From NCBI GenBank assembly GCA_051453625.1, contig JBOZIK010000001.1:260909895-260973894 (forward strand): a stretch of DNA of 64,000 nt, given 5' to 3'. This DNA comes from Welwitschia mirabilis. Lineage: Eukaryota > Gnetophyta > Gnetopsida > Welwitschiales. Below are positions 10,860-22,754 of this stretch, piece by piece; position 1 is the first letter of the stretch; every line of letters starts with the position of its first letter. Below the pieces are notes generated by a model that did no database searches, was not told where the DNA came from, and saw only the letters and a list, made by a program, of their open reading frames with translations. A program made the translations under genes and the position numbers.

Positions 10860-13426
10860 ACACAAACCATACTCTTGGGGCTATTAAGAAATAAACCTAA
10901 ATCATGTAGTGGAATACACATAATAAAATGGATGAGTGTTCTAAAGATAACTATACATATCTTGTTATATAGGACAAAAGGTAACTTATAGGCATCTTAA
11001 TGTTTCATAGATTTTAGAAAACATATTAATAAGTTAAAGTTTTTAATGATAAAATAGGTGGTGTTTTCCAATTTATGTAGGCTTTAAAACTTTTGGTTTG
11101 AATGCCTTAGAGGAAGAAATTTTGTTTAACTAACAAAGGAACTAAATTCAATTTCACATCTAGTTAATCAAACTTACTTGAAGGTATTACAAATATAGTT
11201 TTATTTGTATTTTAAGTAGATTAGTTTAGAGTTATGTTTCAACTACTTTATTTTGGTTTCCTCATTTTACTCTTAAAGTTTTAATGTATTCAATTCTATC
11301 TAATTAGTTTTTAGTCTTCTTGGATGTTACCTTTATAGTAAGAATCATTTTAAAATTTAATTTCTCTTTTGGTTGGATTGTTAAAATTATACATGAAAAG
11401 AAGGCAAATAGTGGTTTAATATTTTTTGGAATATATAAACTCATCCTTCTAATTCTTTTGTTTGGATTACTTTGTAGAATTATACTATAGAACTAGGAAT
11501 TTTTTTGATCATTTTTAAAAATAATTGGTTTACTTTCTCCACCATATAGATTGATAGGCTTGGTTAATTGGTAATAGTAATAAGCACAGGCGCAAAGAAG
11601 AACATAGTGACTATGTGGGCGAGTAACAGCCTCCCAAAGTGAGGACTAGCGGATATTGCAAATTGTAAATATCAATATTTTCTTAACTGGTATTTTATTT
11701 TATTAAACTTAGTAGGATCCTATGAATGTTTAAATGTAAAATTTACTAGCTAATATAGGGATACACTTATAAGCTTGGGATGTTTATTATGTTTCTAGTG
11801 CTTTAACTAAGAGTCTATTAACTTGGCTATATAATTAGAATGGTAATTACAAAGAGTTTTCTTATTTTAAATCCAAAAAAGGTGACAATTCTCTTAGTTT
11901 CTTATTGATAATACTTTAACTATTGATCCAAATCATACTTTTACATTATCTAGTAAATTATTTTATAATTATCTTTAAGGAAAAGGCTTTGATCCCATAA
12001 TCTTTTATCATAATGCCACTTTCATTTCCATAAAATTTACTTTTGCTTACAATTATACTTTACAAACTTTTAAAGAAATAAAAGAGACATGTTTCAATTT
12101 GTCCAACGGAAAAACCCTAAGATGTGATGGATTTTTAGCTAAACCTTATGAAAATCATTAAGATGTCATAAGATAGGATCATTAGAAGATGATTTAAGAG
12201 GTCATTCACGAAGATTATTTGGACTCTCATATTAATAAAGGAGTTATTTAGCTTATTTTGAAAACTAGAGATCATTATTTTATTGCCAACTAATTTCCTA
12301 TGACACTGCTAGATGTTTCTTATAAAATTTTCACTAAATCTTTATTTAATAAATTAAAATCTATTTACATAATTTTTATATTTAAAGAGTATTATGGTTT
12401 TATTATAAACAAATAAATTTTCAACAATGTAGTTTTTGCATGAGAAGGAATGCAATTGACAAAATACTTTAGTTAAGACATTATCTTTATTAAACTAGAT
12501 TAACCAAAATCATATGATAAACTTTAGTAGGGTTTTACTTTATAATGCATGAAGAAGATACAATTTGACATAAATTTCCTTTATTTGGTTATTTTAAAAA
12601 TCCTAATGCTTATGTAAATATTCAACATGATGTTTGAAAGATCTTTGTAATTGATTAATGTAATTAATAAGATCATCCTTTAGCTCCTTATTTATTTATT
12701 CTTATTACATATTTTTGATGTCATGCTATTCATGCTAATGAATAATCAAGACTAATTCAAGATAATCATAAATGTCTTATTAATATGAGTTTTGTGAATG
12801 GTGGTTTTTCATCATTAGTAATAATATAGTCACTCTTTCTTGTCTTATTTATTGAATATCTTAGTATTATATGTTACCTAGTTTTAAACTCAACTAGGAA
12901 AAATCTTTTGTTTTTCCTTTATCTAGAAATTATTAGTGGCTTCATCTTTGATCTTGATCTATAATTCAATCAGTAAAGACTTTTATAATTTTGGAAATTC
13001 TTTTTTTATGTTTTAAATCTATTATAGACCTTTAAAGATTTAAGAAAAAGGTAGTTAATGGTAATCTAAATGGATTTCAACTACTAGTAAATTGATGATA
13101 TGTAAATGAATTCTTGTCTATACTCATATATATTATTTTAGGATTTTTTCAAATAAGCTTATAACAAATTAGAGATAATTTTAAGAAGTTGTATATGATC
13201 ATCTTCTGATACTAGAAAAGGTCTTACTAGAGTTGCTTAAAATATTAATTCTCTTCCAAAAAAAAAGAGTGGCTTGTTTTTCATAGATTATATTAATCAT
13301 GCTAAAATTTTATAAAGCAAATGAATTTCACATGTTATTTATAATGAATTCAATCCTATTACTTAATTAACTTTGGATAGATTGCCTACATTATTTTTCA
13401 AAAACTGTCTTTCTTGGAAAGGTATC
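10860..13426 (+). mobile_element. LINE (L1-type) relic, plus strand
   Basis: A plus-strand reading with many stops matches plant L1-type ORF2 order. The RT core lies at about 12300-12830, and a terminal segment at about 13200-13290 reads TRKGLTRVA, stop, NINSLPKKKSGL, resembling the conserved 'W..LP K..GGL' block after LINE RTs. The endonuclease expected upstream (10.9-12.0 kb) is not convincingly readable. The relic stops abruptly at 13426, where the family-G array begins, so the array probably landed in it. I could not identify the LINE 3' half to the right of 30026. Confidence 0.55.
12300..12830 (+). pseudogene. LINE reverse transcriptase (ORF2) pseudogene
   Basis: The reading contains successive RT blocks of plant L1-type LINEs: LLDVSYKIFTKSLFNKLKS (the 'LLNV.YKI..K.LANRLK' block) at about 12307, EYYGFIINK, stop, IFNNVVFA at about 12386-12435 ('Q.GFV.GR.I.DN.....E'), IKLD..KSYDKL at about 12490 ('K.D..KAYD', the first catalytic aspartate block), and DHPLAPYLFIL at about 12671 ('QGDPLSPYLFIL'). 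The YADD block is not recognisable. Frame is broken by several in-frame stops and at least one shift. In an active element this enzyme makes cDNA at a nicked chromosomal target. Confidence 0.72.
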
Positions 13427-14657
13427 TATTGTGGTGTATAATTTTACAATTTTTTATGTCTTACTAAATCCTATTAATCATAAATAGATATATTGCAAAA
13501 TACAAAACTCTAGTATATATGGAGGTAACTAAAATGTCTTAAACCCATGGAAAGCATGTGAGAGAAGAAGGAGAATTGATTTTCAAAGAGAATATGATAT
13601 CCAAAACTTAGGGACAATGTAGGAAAAGAAATGTACAATGCAATGCAAATTCAACTAACCTAGATGAACATCTATCCAATTACCTAATTAACTTATCCAA
13701 AAGATTGGCCTTGTATAACCTAAATTAACTAGGGATACTATCACTAATTAAGACCAACTTAGGCTATCAAGTAAGTTAAATAAATGTAATGCAAAATGAT
13801 TCTAAACTAATTTTATGAACCTTAACAAAGATTGCTATTAAGACCTATGTCATTAATAAGACTGTCATTGAATCAAAAATGACATAAACCATAAGGGATA
13901 TTAATAGTATAAATGCATAAAAGAGAAATAGAGTTTGCATTATCAAATTAGCATCTGAGTTACAAATTAGCCATACCTCAATGGAGGATGCATAGCCCTA
14001 TACTAAGGAAACATATTTCTACAACTCACAAGATGGATGTTCTATCCTTCGATTTCTTGTCATGAGAATGTCTAGTGCATTAAAGATGGATATGAAGGTT
14101 GAGGAGGGAATTTATTTATACAACATAGAAGATGAAACCATCATACAAAAATACCCTAAAAACACACTCAAATCTAAGAAAGAAACAAATGAAATGTATA
14201 AAAGTCAGCTGGTGATTTCAGGTGTTGTTCTAACTATCATGGGGATGACCAAGGGGATGATGGTACATGAGTTATGATTTGTCATCCTGGATGTCAAGAG
14301 AATCACAATGGAGATGACACTTAGTTCTAGCTTTAGTCCTCCATCATCATACATTAGCATTCACATATAGCATGTGTCGTAATAACATCCTGCCTATCAT
14401 GGAAATGATAGAGGGAATGACAAGTCTCCTTATCTTTTCAACCCAAGAGAAGTATTCCTCTTGAATCATTGATCTTCTTCCAAAGCACTGAGCATCAAAA
14501 AGTTCCTGAAATGCCTTTGAATATGCGAAGAATTATGTATTTCACTAATCATCTATCAACTCTTCATAATCCTCAAAATTACATCTAAACCTATATAAAT
14601 GTCCTAAAAAATAGCTCATAACACACCATCAAATACATACAATTTGGTAGCACATCA
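13427..14657 (-). repeat. Outer 3' LTR of family-G array (L1)
   Basis: About 1.23 kb, aligning with 28799-30020. The minus-strand start is TGATGTGCTACC, directly after the purine tract AAGTGGTGGGCTA (14658-14670). Contains TATA at about 14112-14120 and GTCATC dyad modules at about 14217-14310 and 14375-14425. The plus-strand ORF at 14062-14277 is antisense to the LTR and not a gene. Confidence 0.75.
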
Positions 14658-16205
14658 TAGCCCACCACTTAGCCTTTGTCAGTCCCTGATAAATCTAGGT
14701 GAATAACTACAATTGTGAGTGAAATTATCTTAAAAATCAATTTGTAAATTATAAAATAGGCTTATAAATATATTTTATAGAAAAGTAACATGTAATGCAT
14801 CATGTGTATGAAGTAAAAAATTACAAAATTTATGTCTCATAAAAGCTATGCTATAAAATTTTATGAAAACGAGTCTTGAAAATGAGTCCTATCCTCCCCT
14901 AAGAAAAATAATATGTCTCATATTAACTAATGAAGTAAAGAGATTAGATGAAAATTAGTAAGTCCAAATGAGAAGATGGATGATGGATGTTTTTGAATTT
15001 TACAATTGATGAATTAAGTATAGAGTTTAGTGCAAAGATTTCAAAATTGAAAAATAAATATCTAGGGAAAAAAATGACAAATATGAAGATGTGCTAATTG
15101 GAATGAAGTAGATTCATGAGTGCCTAATAAATATGCCTTTACACAAAAATGATTAAGAGTAATATTTAAAACTCCAAAAGATTGAAAATGAACATCATAA
15201 AATTTATAAGGAAACTCATTGAAGAAAGAAATCAACTCTTTATAGAAAACTAGGCAAGGAAACCATTGAATATTAAGGTCCTAATATGATATGAAAATAT
15301 GGAAATGACTTTGAAATAAATAACTAAATAATAAAATAAAACAAAAAGCATGGACATAAGGAACATAAAAAAGATAGCTTACCTACTCTATATTTTAATT
15401 ATGCAAACTCTTATGGAAGAAATCATAACATCACGTGATTTAAAAGTGCATGACTAAATGTATAAGTATATAAAATTCCATTCGATAAGGCAGTGGTTAT
15501 GACGATGTTAAAAGTAAAATTCTTTAAATAATAAATGATAAGAGTAAAGAGTTGTTCAAAAATAAACTCACCTACTTACATCTCAAAACAAACATCTAAA
15601 TCCTCAGAAATGAAATGATCATGTAAAAGATCTAAGAGTCTAGGAAACAACTAATACCTCTAATGATACTAAGAACACCACTGATCCTTTAGCCTTAAAG
15701 TTTTTATTATTTTATTATCTATGATGAGGAGAGTATAACCATAGTTAGAGAAGTAAGAACTCACAAACATGGCCAATTGACCTCCTAGTGAAGTTCCCAT
15801 AGCTACCATATTACACTGTCAAAGGCCTCTCTTAGAAAAATTTGTCATGGTGTACTTGTGGTAGGACATCATGATGATCATGTTTAATCTCTCTTAAATA
15901 TCAAACATCATGATCCTTTTTTTTAGCATAAGATTTCACATAATTAAACGCTCCAGAAAATAAATGCAAAGTAATAAGAAAGAGGATAGAAAAGGACATC
16001 TTTAAACAATCTAAGATAAACATTAGAAATAAAGAATCTTCCTTGAAAATGAAGTTCATAGATATGTAAATGTCTTAAGATTGGCTGAATTCAATCTTAC
16101 CAGTATAAAATCCCAAGTCAAAGACTAGTCATGAAAATAAAATAAATACATAGTCATGTTTGAAAGATGATCAAGTAATGTCATAATGATATCCAAAGGA
16201 ATAAT
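14658..16205 (-). mobile_element. Family-G 3' internal region, left unit
   Basis: Aligns block by block with 21173-22750, the stretch between the end of pol and the 3' LTR. The match ends at about 16205 (TCCAAAGGA), which corresponds to the position just past the pol end in the right unit (about 22750). Here the inserted L2 segment begins. It includes a conserved block at about 15700-15880 that is also found at 22240-22410 and, inverted, at 47038-47215. Confidence 0.65.
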
Positions 16206-18190
16206 GTTGTGATATGAATTTATGCAATCTTGAAGCTCGTTATATAAATATATAAATCAAATAACTTGAAAAAAATACATGCTAGTATAGACGAGATTTT
16301 ACCCGAATGTTGTAATTCCAACAAAGGCACTAGGCTCAGAGTTAGAGAATTGATTTTCAAAGGTATTTTTAGTTTTTTATCTTTTACTGACTGAAAGTAA
16401 ATAATAAAGTAAATTCAATGCAAGATGAATGAAGATGAACTGCAAGTAAATGGAAATAAAAATAAAATGGATTCTGTTGATTCCTAATCCTTCTGTCACA
16501 AGGACTAGCTTCTATCCTTTCTATCATAAAGATTACTTTCTCTATAACTTATATTAATTAAGAAGAACATTCAACTAATTCTTAATGAATGTAAACTATG
16601 ATATCTACCATGTAGAATATGCAATATGTAATATGAAATTGAAATGCAACCCTAAAATAACCAAGGTCAATCTTAACAAAGGTTTTCTTCATAATCTTAA
16701 TAAATCATAGAACTGTCACTTACTAGGACCAACTTAAACCATAAGGGACATTCACAGAATTAGAATGAAAAGAGTATTTGTATTAATGAANNNNNNNNNN
16801 NNNNNNNNNNNNNNNNNNNNNNNNNNNNNNNNNNNNNNNNNNNNNNNNNNNNNNNNNNNNNNNNNNNNNNNNNNNNNNNNNNNNNNNNNNGACCAACTTA
16901 AACCATAAGGGACATTCACAGAATTAGAATGAAAAGAGTATTTGTATTAATGAAAAGAACTTTACATCCACTTCTAACAGAATAGCAACACCTCCATGAA
17001 AGAAACTTAGCCTAACATCAAGGAAAGTCCTTTCTGTAGCTACTAAATGGACCTCTTACCCTTCAGGCTTCCATCACAAGCATATCAAGTACAAAATATG
17101 GTTTGGAAGTGAGAAAGGAAAAGGTATTTATAGTTTTAAAATGAAAGTTCTATAACCTTAACCTTAGACATTGGTGAATAAAACCCTAACAGCCCACATG
17201 GGTTGCTTAGCCTCATTTACAATAATATTTATTTCAGAACATGTGAAAATAGTTGTCATCCTGATTGTCATGGGGATGACCATGGGGATGACACCACGTA
17301 TCACCTACTTCTATGTGCCCCATGTGTTGTTATTAGCCCCACAGGTTGTTTGTCCATGTTACTTGTGTCATCATCCTGTCTATCATGTGAATGGCATAGG
17401 AGATAATGCCTCCATATACTCTATATATAGCATGTACTATAATGTGCTGCCATGTGCTGCCATGTTATGATGGGTAGCAATGTTGTCATCCCCTTGATCG
17501 AATGGATGATAGAGGGGATGACACATCTCCTAAGCTCCTCAAGTAGAGTAAATCAACCTTCTTTGTCATTAGTCTTCCTTCAATATTCTAAGTGTCTGAA
17601 CATGCCTAAAATACATCCAAATATGCTAAGAATTATGTGTTTCCATGATTATCTTGTCATCTATCTATAATTAGTAGAATTGCATCTAAACCTATATAAA
17701 TGTTCTTCAAAAGTACTCTAAATACACCATCAAATTCCTATAAATTGGCATCATAATGTAGCCCTCCACTTAACCTTATCAATTCTTGACAAAGTAGGTG
17801 ATCAACTAGCTTGTGACTTAATTTAACTAATATAATCATCAACTAGAGAAATGGAATTTGATTTCTATTTATCATGCAAGAATAGATGACAAAAATTCAT
17901 TAGTATAATTACTTTTGTAGTCATAATCCCTCTACTTAAACACATCACAATAGCCCAAATAAATGCCATACATATAAATAAGTCATAGAATGTAATAGTG
18001 ATAGTTCAGAAAAATGATAATGTGTATGCATAAATCAAGAAAGTAATGCTAAAATTGATGTGTAAGATTAAGTACTAATAATCTTAAAGAATAATTCATG
18101 AAAAATTCATTAATGTTTTCTATAAGGGAAAAGTACAGGAGTAATCATGGCATTCTTTTTTCCTTTAAATGATCTGAAACATAGCTACTA
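16206..18190 (-). mobile_element. Inserted partial family-G element (L2 LTR plus 3' region)
   Basis: Holds a divergent family-G LTR (about 16280-17758) with TATA at about 17123-17133, dyad modules at about 17255-17295 and 17480-17525, and a purine tract AAGTGGAGGGC at about 17760-17770, followed by about 400 bp of unique 3' sequence. It separates the left 3' region from the left pol copy exactly where the integrase C-terminus (200 bp present at 22755-22960) should be. It therefore looks like an insertion, or insertion plus deletion, in integrase. Confidence 0.5.
16727..16954. other. 100-N gap flanked by an identical 64-bp sequence
   Basis: Bases 16727-16790 and 16891-16954 are identical, from GACCAACTTAAACC to TTAATGAA, on either side of exactly 100 N. 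This is the signature of two contig ends that overlap but were not merged. The real gap is probably zero and the sequence counted twice. Confidence 0.85.
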
Positions 18191-20640
18191 GAAAATCAGT
18201 TAACCATTTTAAGATTAACTTATAGGAGATGTAATCTAGTGTTGTATAACAAGGCTAGTTAAACAAGTTGAAAGTTCTTATGAATCAGCTTTTTATCATG
18301 TTTGATTTTACTTTGGGCTTTGTAAATAAGTTAATGATGAATAGATTGAGTTCATTTTTCATTCAAATGATCTAATTAAGCTCAATAAGTTTTAAGATTC
18401 TCTTCTAAATTTACAAGATTAAGTTAATGTATAGAATGATAAGAATTGTAACAAATATTAGTAGGTAAGACATAGAATTTACCATACCCAAGTTCGTATG
18501 GTAAAAAATCAAGTGAATTATGCTAAGTTATATGATAAGCCAAAAGAACATCATTTAGTTAGAAATCCCATGATTTTTTATTAGTAGAGATAAGTTTTTA
18601 AAGTATTTTTTTAAGTTTTCTATTTACATTTCTAGTTTATCTATTGGTTTAAGGATGGTAAGCACAAGCTACTCAATGTTTTATACTAATGGATAAATAA
18701 GTTTTCTAAAAAGATGATTGATGAAATCTTTTCCCTGATCACTAATAATTATTTGAGAAAAGTTAAAACATTAAAAAATTTAAGTTCTAACAAAGTTAGA
18801 AATGGTTTGGGCATCATTTGAGGAAGTAGGAATTACTTTAACCCATTCAATTACATAATCTATAGCCACTAAAATATAATTTTTATCTTTAGAAGGTGGT
18901 TTAAATGGGCTAATGAAATTGATTCCCAACAATCAAAAGGTTTATACTTAAGAATAGATTTAAGGGGCATTTCTTGTAATCATAAGAGGCTACCAAAATA
19001 TTGACATGCATTAAACATTCTGGCATACTCAAAAGAGTCTTGAAAAAGAGTTGGCTAGTAAAATCTAAAGTGAAGAATTCTTATGGTTGTTTTCTAATAG
19101 CTAGAATATCCACTACAAACATCATCATTATAAAGATGAAGGATATCATATTTTTCCCATTCTAGAATAAATTTTCTCATAATTTGATTCTTACACCTAC
19201 TATAAAGATGGGGTACTATCCACTCATAGTTACCTATCCTATAGAGAAAATATTTTCTTTGATTGTAACTCTAATTTTGTGATGTTTTTAAAGTAATAAG
19301 ATAATTGACGATATCAGCATACCATCAAGGGATATAAGTAGAAGATACAATAAACAGTTATTCATCTTTAAAAGAATCATTAATAGAAAGATCATCAAAA
19401 CAAGTAAGGTGTGATAAGTGATCTACTATGTTGTTGTGTTTTCCTACCTTATCTATGATGGTGAGATTAAATTCTTGCATTAAGGGGATCCATATAATTA
19501 ATCTAGTACTTGAATATTTCTTATTCATCAAGTATTTAAAATTAAATGGTCTATGTAGACATTTGTGTAAAAGCCTAAAGATGATGTCTAAGATTATTGA
19601 GGCAAAAGATTATGGCTTGAAATTATTTTTATATTTTTGTCTAAGCATCCCACTTATAGCAAAATTACTAGCATCACATATTAACTCAAAATCTTTTTTT
19701 CCAATCAACTCTTATTACAATAGGAGCATAAGAGAGTTTATGTCTAGTTGGATATCCTTTATAGTTTTTAGTCCCTTGAATTATAACTCCAAATGCCAAC
19801 ACTGCCTTCGTGACAAACCCAATTCCCACATATGGAGCCTATAGTCAACTAGTCGAGTGAGTACACTTCCTAGGTTGAATATGATAGAAGCAAAAGTTGG
19901 GGAGTGAGGTACTCAATGTAGTGGGACTATATATGCATACCCATCTAAACCTAGTATGATTTAGCTATTATTATAGTAATGTTATTGAAAGTAAGCTAAC
20001 AAGATTCATTCTAATTAAATTTAGCTTCTTTTTCTAGGTAACTAGTAAAAGGGTTTATAGATTTTAGCATAATATTATATGAGATGGTGATAAAAATCAT
20101 AATGTGAAAGAAAAGATCAGATTTGTTTAACATTGGTTAGAGGATTTAGGTTTTGAATGATGCCAATCTTTTTAATATCCATCCTAATTCCTCTTTTAGA
20201 AATGTGATGGCCTAGAAAAATTCCACCTTCAACTAAAAATAAGCTCTTTTCCTAACTTAAATAAAGGTCATATTCTATGCATTTATCAAGAAATTTTTCT
20301 AATCTTTTTAAGATTTCATCAAAATGTTTCTTCAAAGATTAAAAAGTCATTTATAAAAATTTCTATTGAATCCTCTATCACATCTAAAAAAATACCCATC
20401 ATATCATGTTGAAAAGTTCCAAGGGCATTACATAATCTAAAAGACATTCATTTGAAAGCAAGTATCCTAAAAGGTAAAGTAAAAGTTGTTTTATTCTATT
20501 CTTTACTAGCTATGCAAACTTGGTTATAACTACTATATCCATCTAAAAAGCATATCAATAAATTCTAATGAGTATCTGGTTAAGAAAGGATAGAGAACAA
20601 TGATCCTTTTTTGTGACTTCATTCAATTTTATAAAATATA
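18191..20640 (-). pseudogene. Family-G pol copy A (partial RT, RNase H, integrase)
   Basis: Aligns with 22960-25260. On the minus strand, RT comes first: the catalytic box at 20346-20357 reads FIND instead of FMDD, followed by a diverged RNase H. The integrase block LIISDQGKDFINH (about 18715-18755) carries the second catalytic aspartate of the D,D-35-E core. Coding is full of stops. The RT N-terminus, protease and gag are missing because the copy runs into the gap at 20653. Integrase lacks its C-terminus, replaced by the 16206-18190 segment. The plus-strand ORF at 19428-19844 is antisense to this pol and is not a gene. Confidence 0.72.
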
Positions 20641-20652
20641 TGCATACTCTCC

Positions 20653-20752
20653 NNNNNNNNNNNNNNNNNNNNNNNNNNNNNNNNNNNNNNNNNNNNNNNN
20701 NNNNNNNNNNNNNNNNNNNNNNNNNNNNNNNNNNNNNNNNNNNNNNNNNNNN
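20653..20752. other. Assembly gap (100 N), probably hiding several kb
   Basis: A conventional-length gap. On its left, pol copy A stops inside RT. On its right, an LTR starts in mid-U3. Both truncations fall exactly at the gap, so sequence of unknown length (RT N-terminus, gag, leader, LTR end) is missing. Confidence 0.8.
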
Positions 20753-21172
20753 TGCAGGGACGACCAAGGGGATAATGGCATAAACATTACATTTGTTTTC
20801 CTGCATATTTGGGGGATAACCATGAAGACGATGCCCCTTTAAAAAAAATAACTTCAGTAATACTGGCTTCAGTTTATGTTAGCATTCCTATGTGGCTTAT
20901 ACAGTGTTGTCATACTACTTGTTGTGGGGATGATAGAGGGAACAACAGTCTTCTTTGTCCTTCTAACTCAAGAGACGCTAGCCTTTTTCATCAATAATAT
21001 TCCTTCAAGGTATAATGTCTATGCTTTAAATGTCTTTAAACATGCTAAGAATTGCACATTTCTATGATTATCTATTAACTCTCTTTAATACTTAGAATTG
21101 TATCTAAACCTATACAAATGTCCTGCAAAATAGCTCATAACACATAATCAGATACATGCAATTTGGCAGTGC
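20753..21172 (-). repeat. Partial inner LTR of family-G array (L3)
   Basis: Only the U3 part is present. It starts, on the minus strand, TGATGCACTGCC next to the purine tract AAGTGAGAGCC, and aligns with the first about 420 bp of L1 and L4. Dyad modules lie at about 20755-20830 and 20905-20950. It is the 3' LTR of the right-hand unit and may be shared by both units. Confidence 0.65.
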
Positions 21173-22754
21173 ATCATAGGCTCTCACTTAGCCTTTGTTA
21201 GTGCCTGACAAAAACTAGATGAACAACTACAGTTGCAAGCCAAATTGACTTTAAAAAACTTAATTCAGAAATTCAAAAACAGGCTCATAAATAATCTCAA
21301 ACATATCACATTGCAAAATACCATGTAATACATCATGTATATGGAGTAAAAAATTGCAAGAATTATGTCTTATGAAAGCTTTTTAATGTAGAAATTATAA
21401 AAAATGAATCTTAAAAATGAGTCTTGTCCTTCCCCGAGAAAAATAATACATCCTGTATTGGCTAATGAAATAAGAAAATTAGATGAAATCAATATGTCAA
21501 AATAAGAAGATGGATGATGGGTGGTTTTGAATTTTTTACATTTAAGAAATTGAGTGCAAAGCTGAGTGTAAAAATATTAGATTTAAAAAATAGAGATGTA
21601 GAAAATATTTTGATAAACATGGAAGGAGTAGACAATGAAATTGTACTAATTAGAATGAAGAAAATTCATGAATGTCCAACAAATGTGCAGTCACAAAAAT
21701 GTTTAAGAGCAATGTTTATTAGAATCCAAAAGATTGAAAATAAACATCACAAAATTATTGATGAAACTCATGTAAGGAAGAAATAAATTCTTTATTGAAA
21801 ACTAGACATAGAAACCATTAAATGTTAAGGTTTTAAAATGATAATAAAATATGGAAATGACTTTGAAATAACTAACTAAATAATAAAAAAAAGCAAAAAG
21901 AATGGACATAAGGAACATAGCTTACCTACTCTAAATTTTAACTTAGCAGGCTCCCGTGGAAGAAATCATAACATCATTTGATTTTAAAATGCATGTCTTG
22001 ATGTATAAAAATTTCCATTTAATAAGGTAGTGGTTATGAAGATGCTAAAAATTAAATGTTTTAAATAATATATGATAAGATCAAAGAGTTACTCAAAAAT
22101 GAACTCACATGCTTACGTCTCAAAATAAACACCTGAATCCTTAGAAATGAAATGATCACATGGAAAGACTAGGAAATAAGAAATTCCTCTAATGACACTA
22201 GGAATGTAACTGATCTTATAGCCTCAAAGTTTTTATTATTTTATTATATAACTATCCATGATGAGGGGAGTGCAACCACAGTCAGAGATGTAAGGACCCG
22301 CGAAGCATGACTAACTGACCTCACAGTGGAGTTCTCACAGCTACCATATTACACTGCCAAAGGCCACTCTTAGGAAAATTTACCCTAATGTACTTGTGAT
22401 AAGACATTATAATGACAACGTTTTTGAGCTATCTAAAATATAAAACATCATTTTTTTTTTGTATTAAAGAGACATTCCACATGACCAAATACTCCAAAAG
22501 ATAAAGGTGAAGTAATAAGATAAAAGACAGAAAACAAACACTCTTAAATAATCTAAAACCTTTTCATCATTGAGAAAAATATTAGAAATAAAACATCTTC
22601 GTTCAAACTAAAGTTCATAGAAATGAATGTCTTAAGATTGGATAAAACCAATATTACCATTGTAAAATGCCCAAGTCAAAGACTAGTCGTGAAAATAAAT
22701 AAATAAATCATGTTTGAAAGATAAGCAAGTGATATCATAATGGCCTCCAAAGGA
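21173..22754 (-). mobile_element. Family-G 3' internal region, right unit
   Basis: Sequence between the integrase stop and the polypurine tract, homologous to 14658-16205. On the antisense (plus) strand there is an uninterrupted 90-codon ORF at 21514-21786, lysine- and isoleucine-rich, whose counterpart near 14980-15240 is broken by stops. On the sense strand a conserved block begins near 22420 with MSYHKY. Neither product matches a family I recognise. Confidence 0.55.

Noticed and set aside
17171-17670. Overlapping plus-strand ORFs near 17.2-17.7 kb
   Set aside because: They fall in the U3 region of a minus-strand LTR and owe their openness to the GTCATC modules; antisense shadows.
19428-19844. 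138-codon plus-strand ORF, one of the longest in the window
   Set aside because: It is the antisense strand of pol copy A (RNase H/integrase region), aligned with 24200-24620; no own motif.
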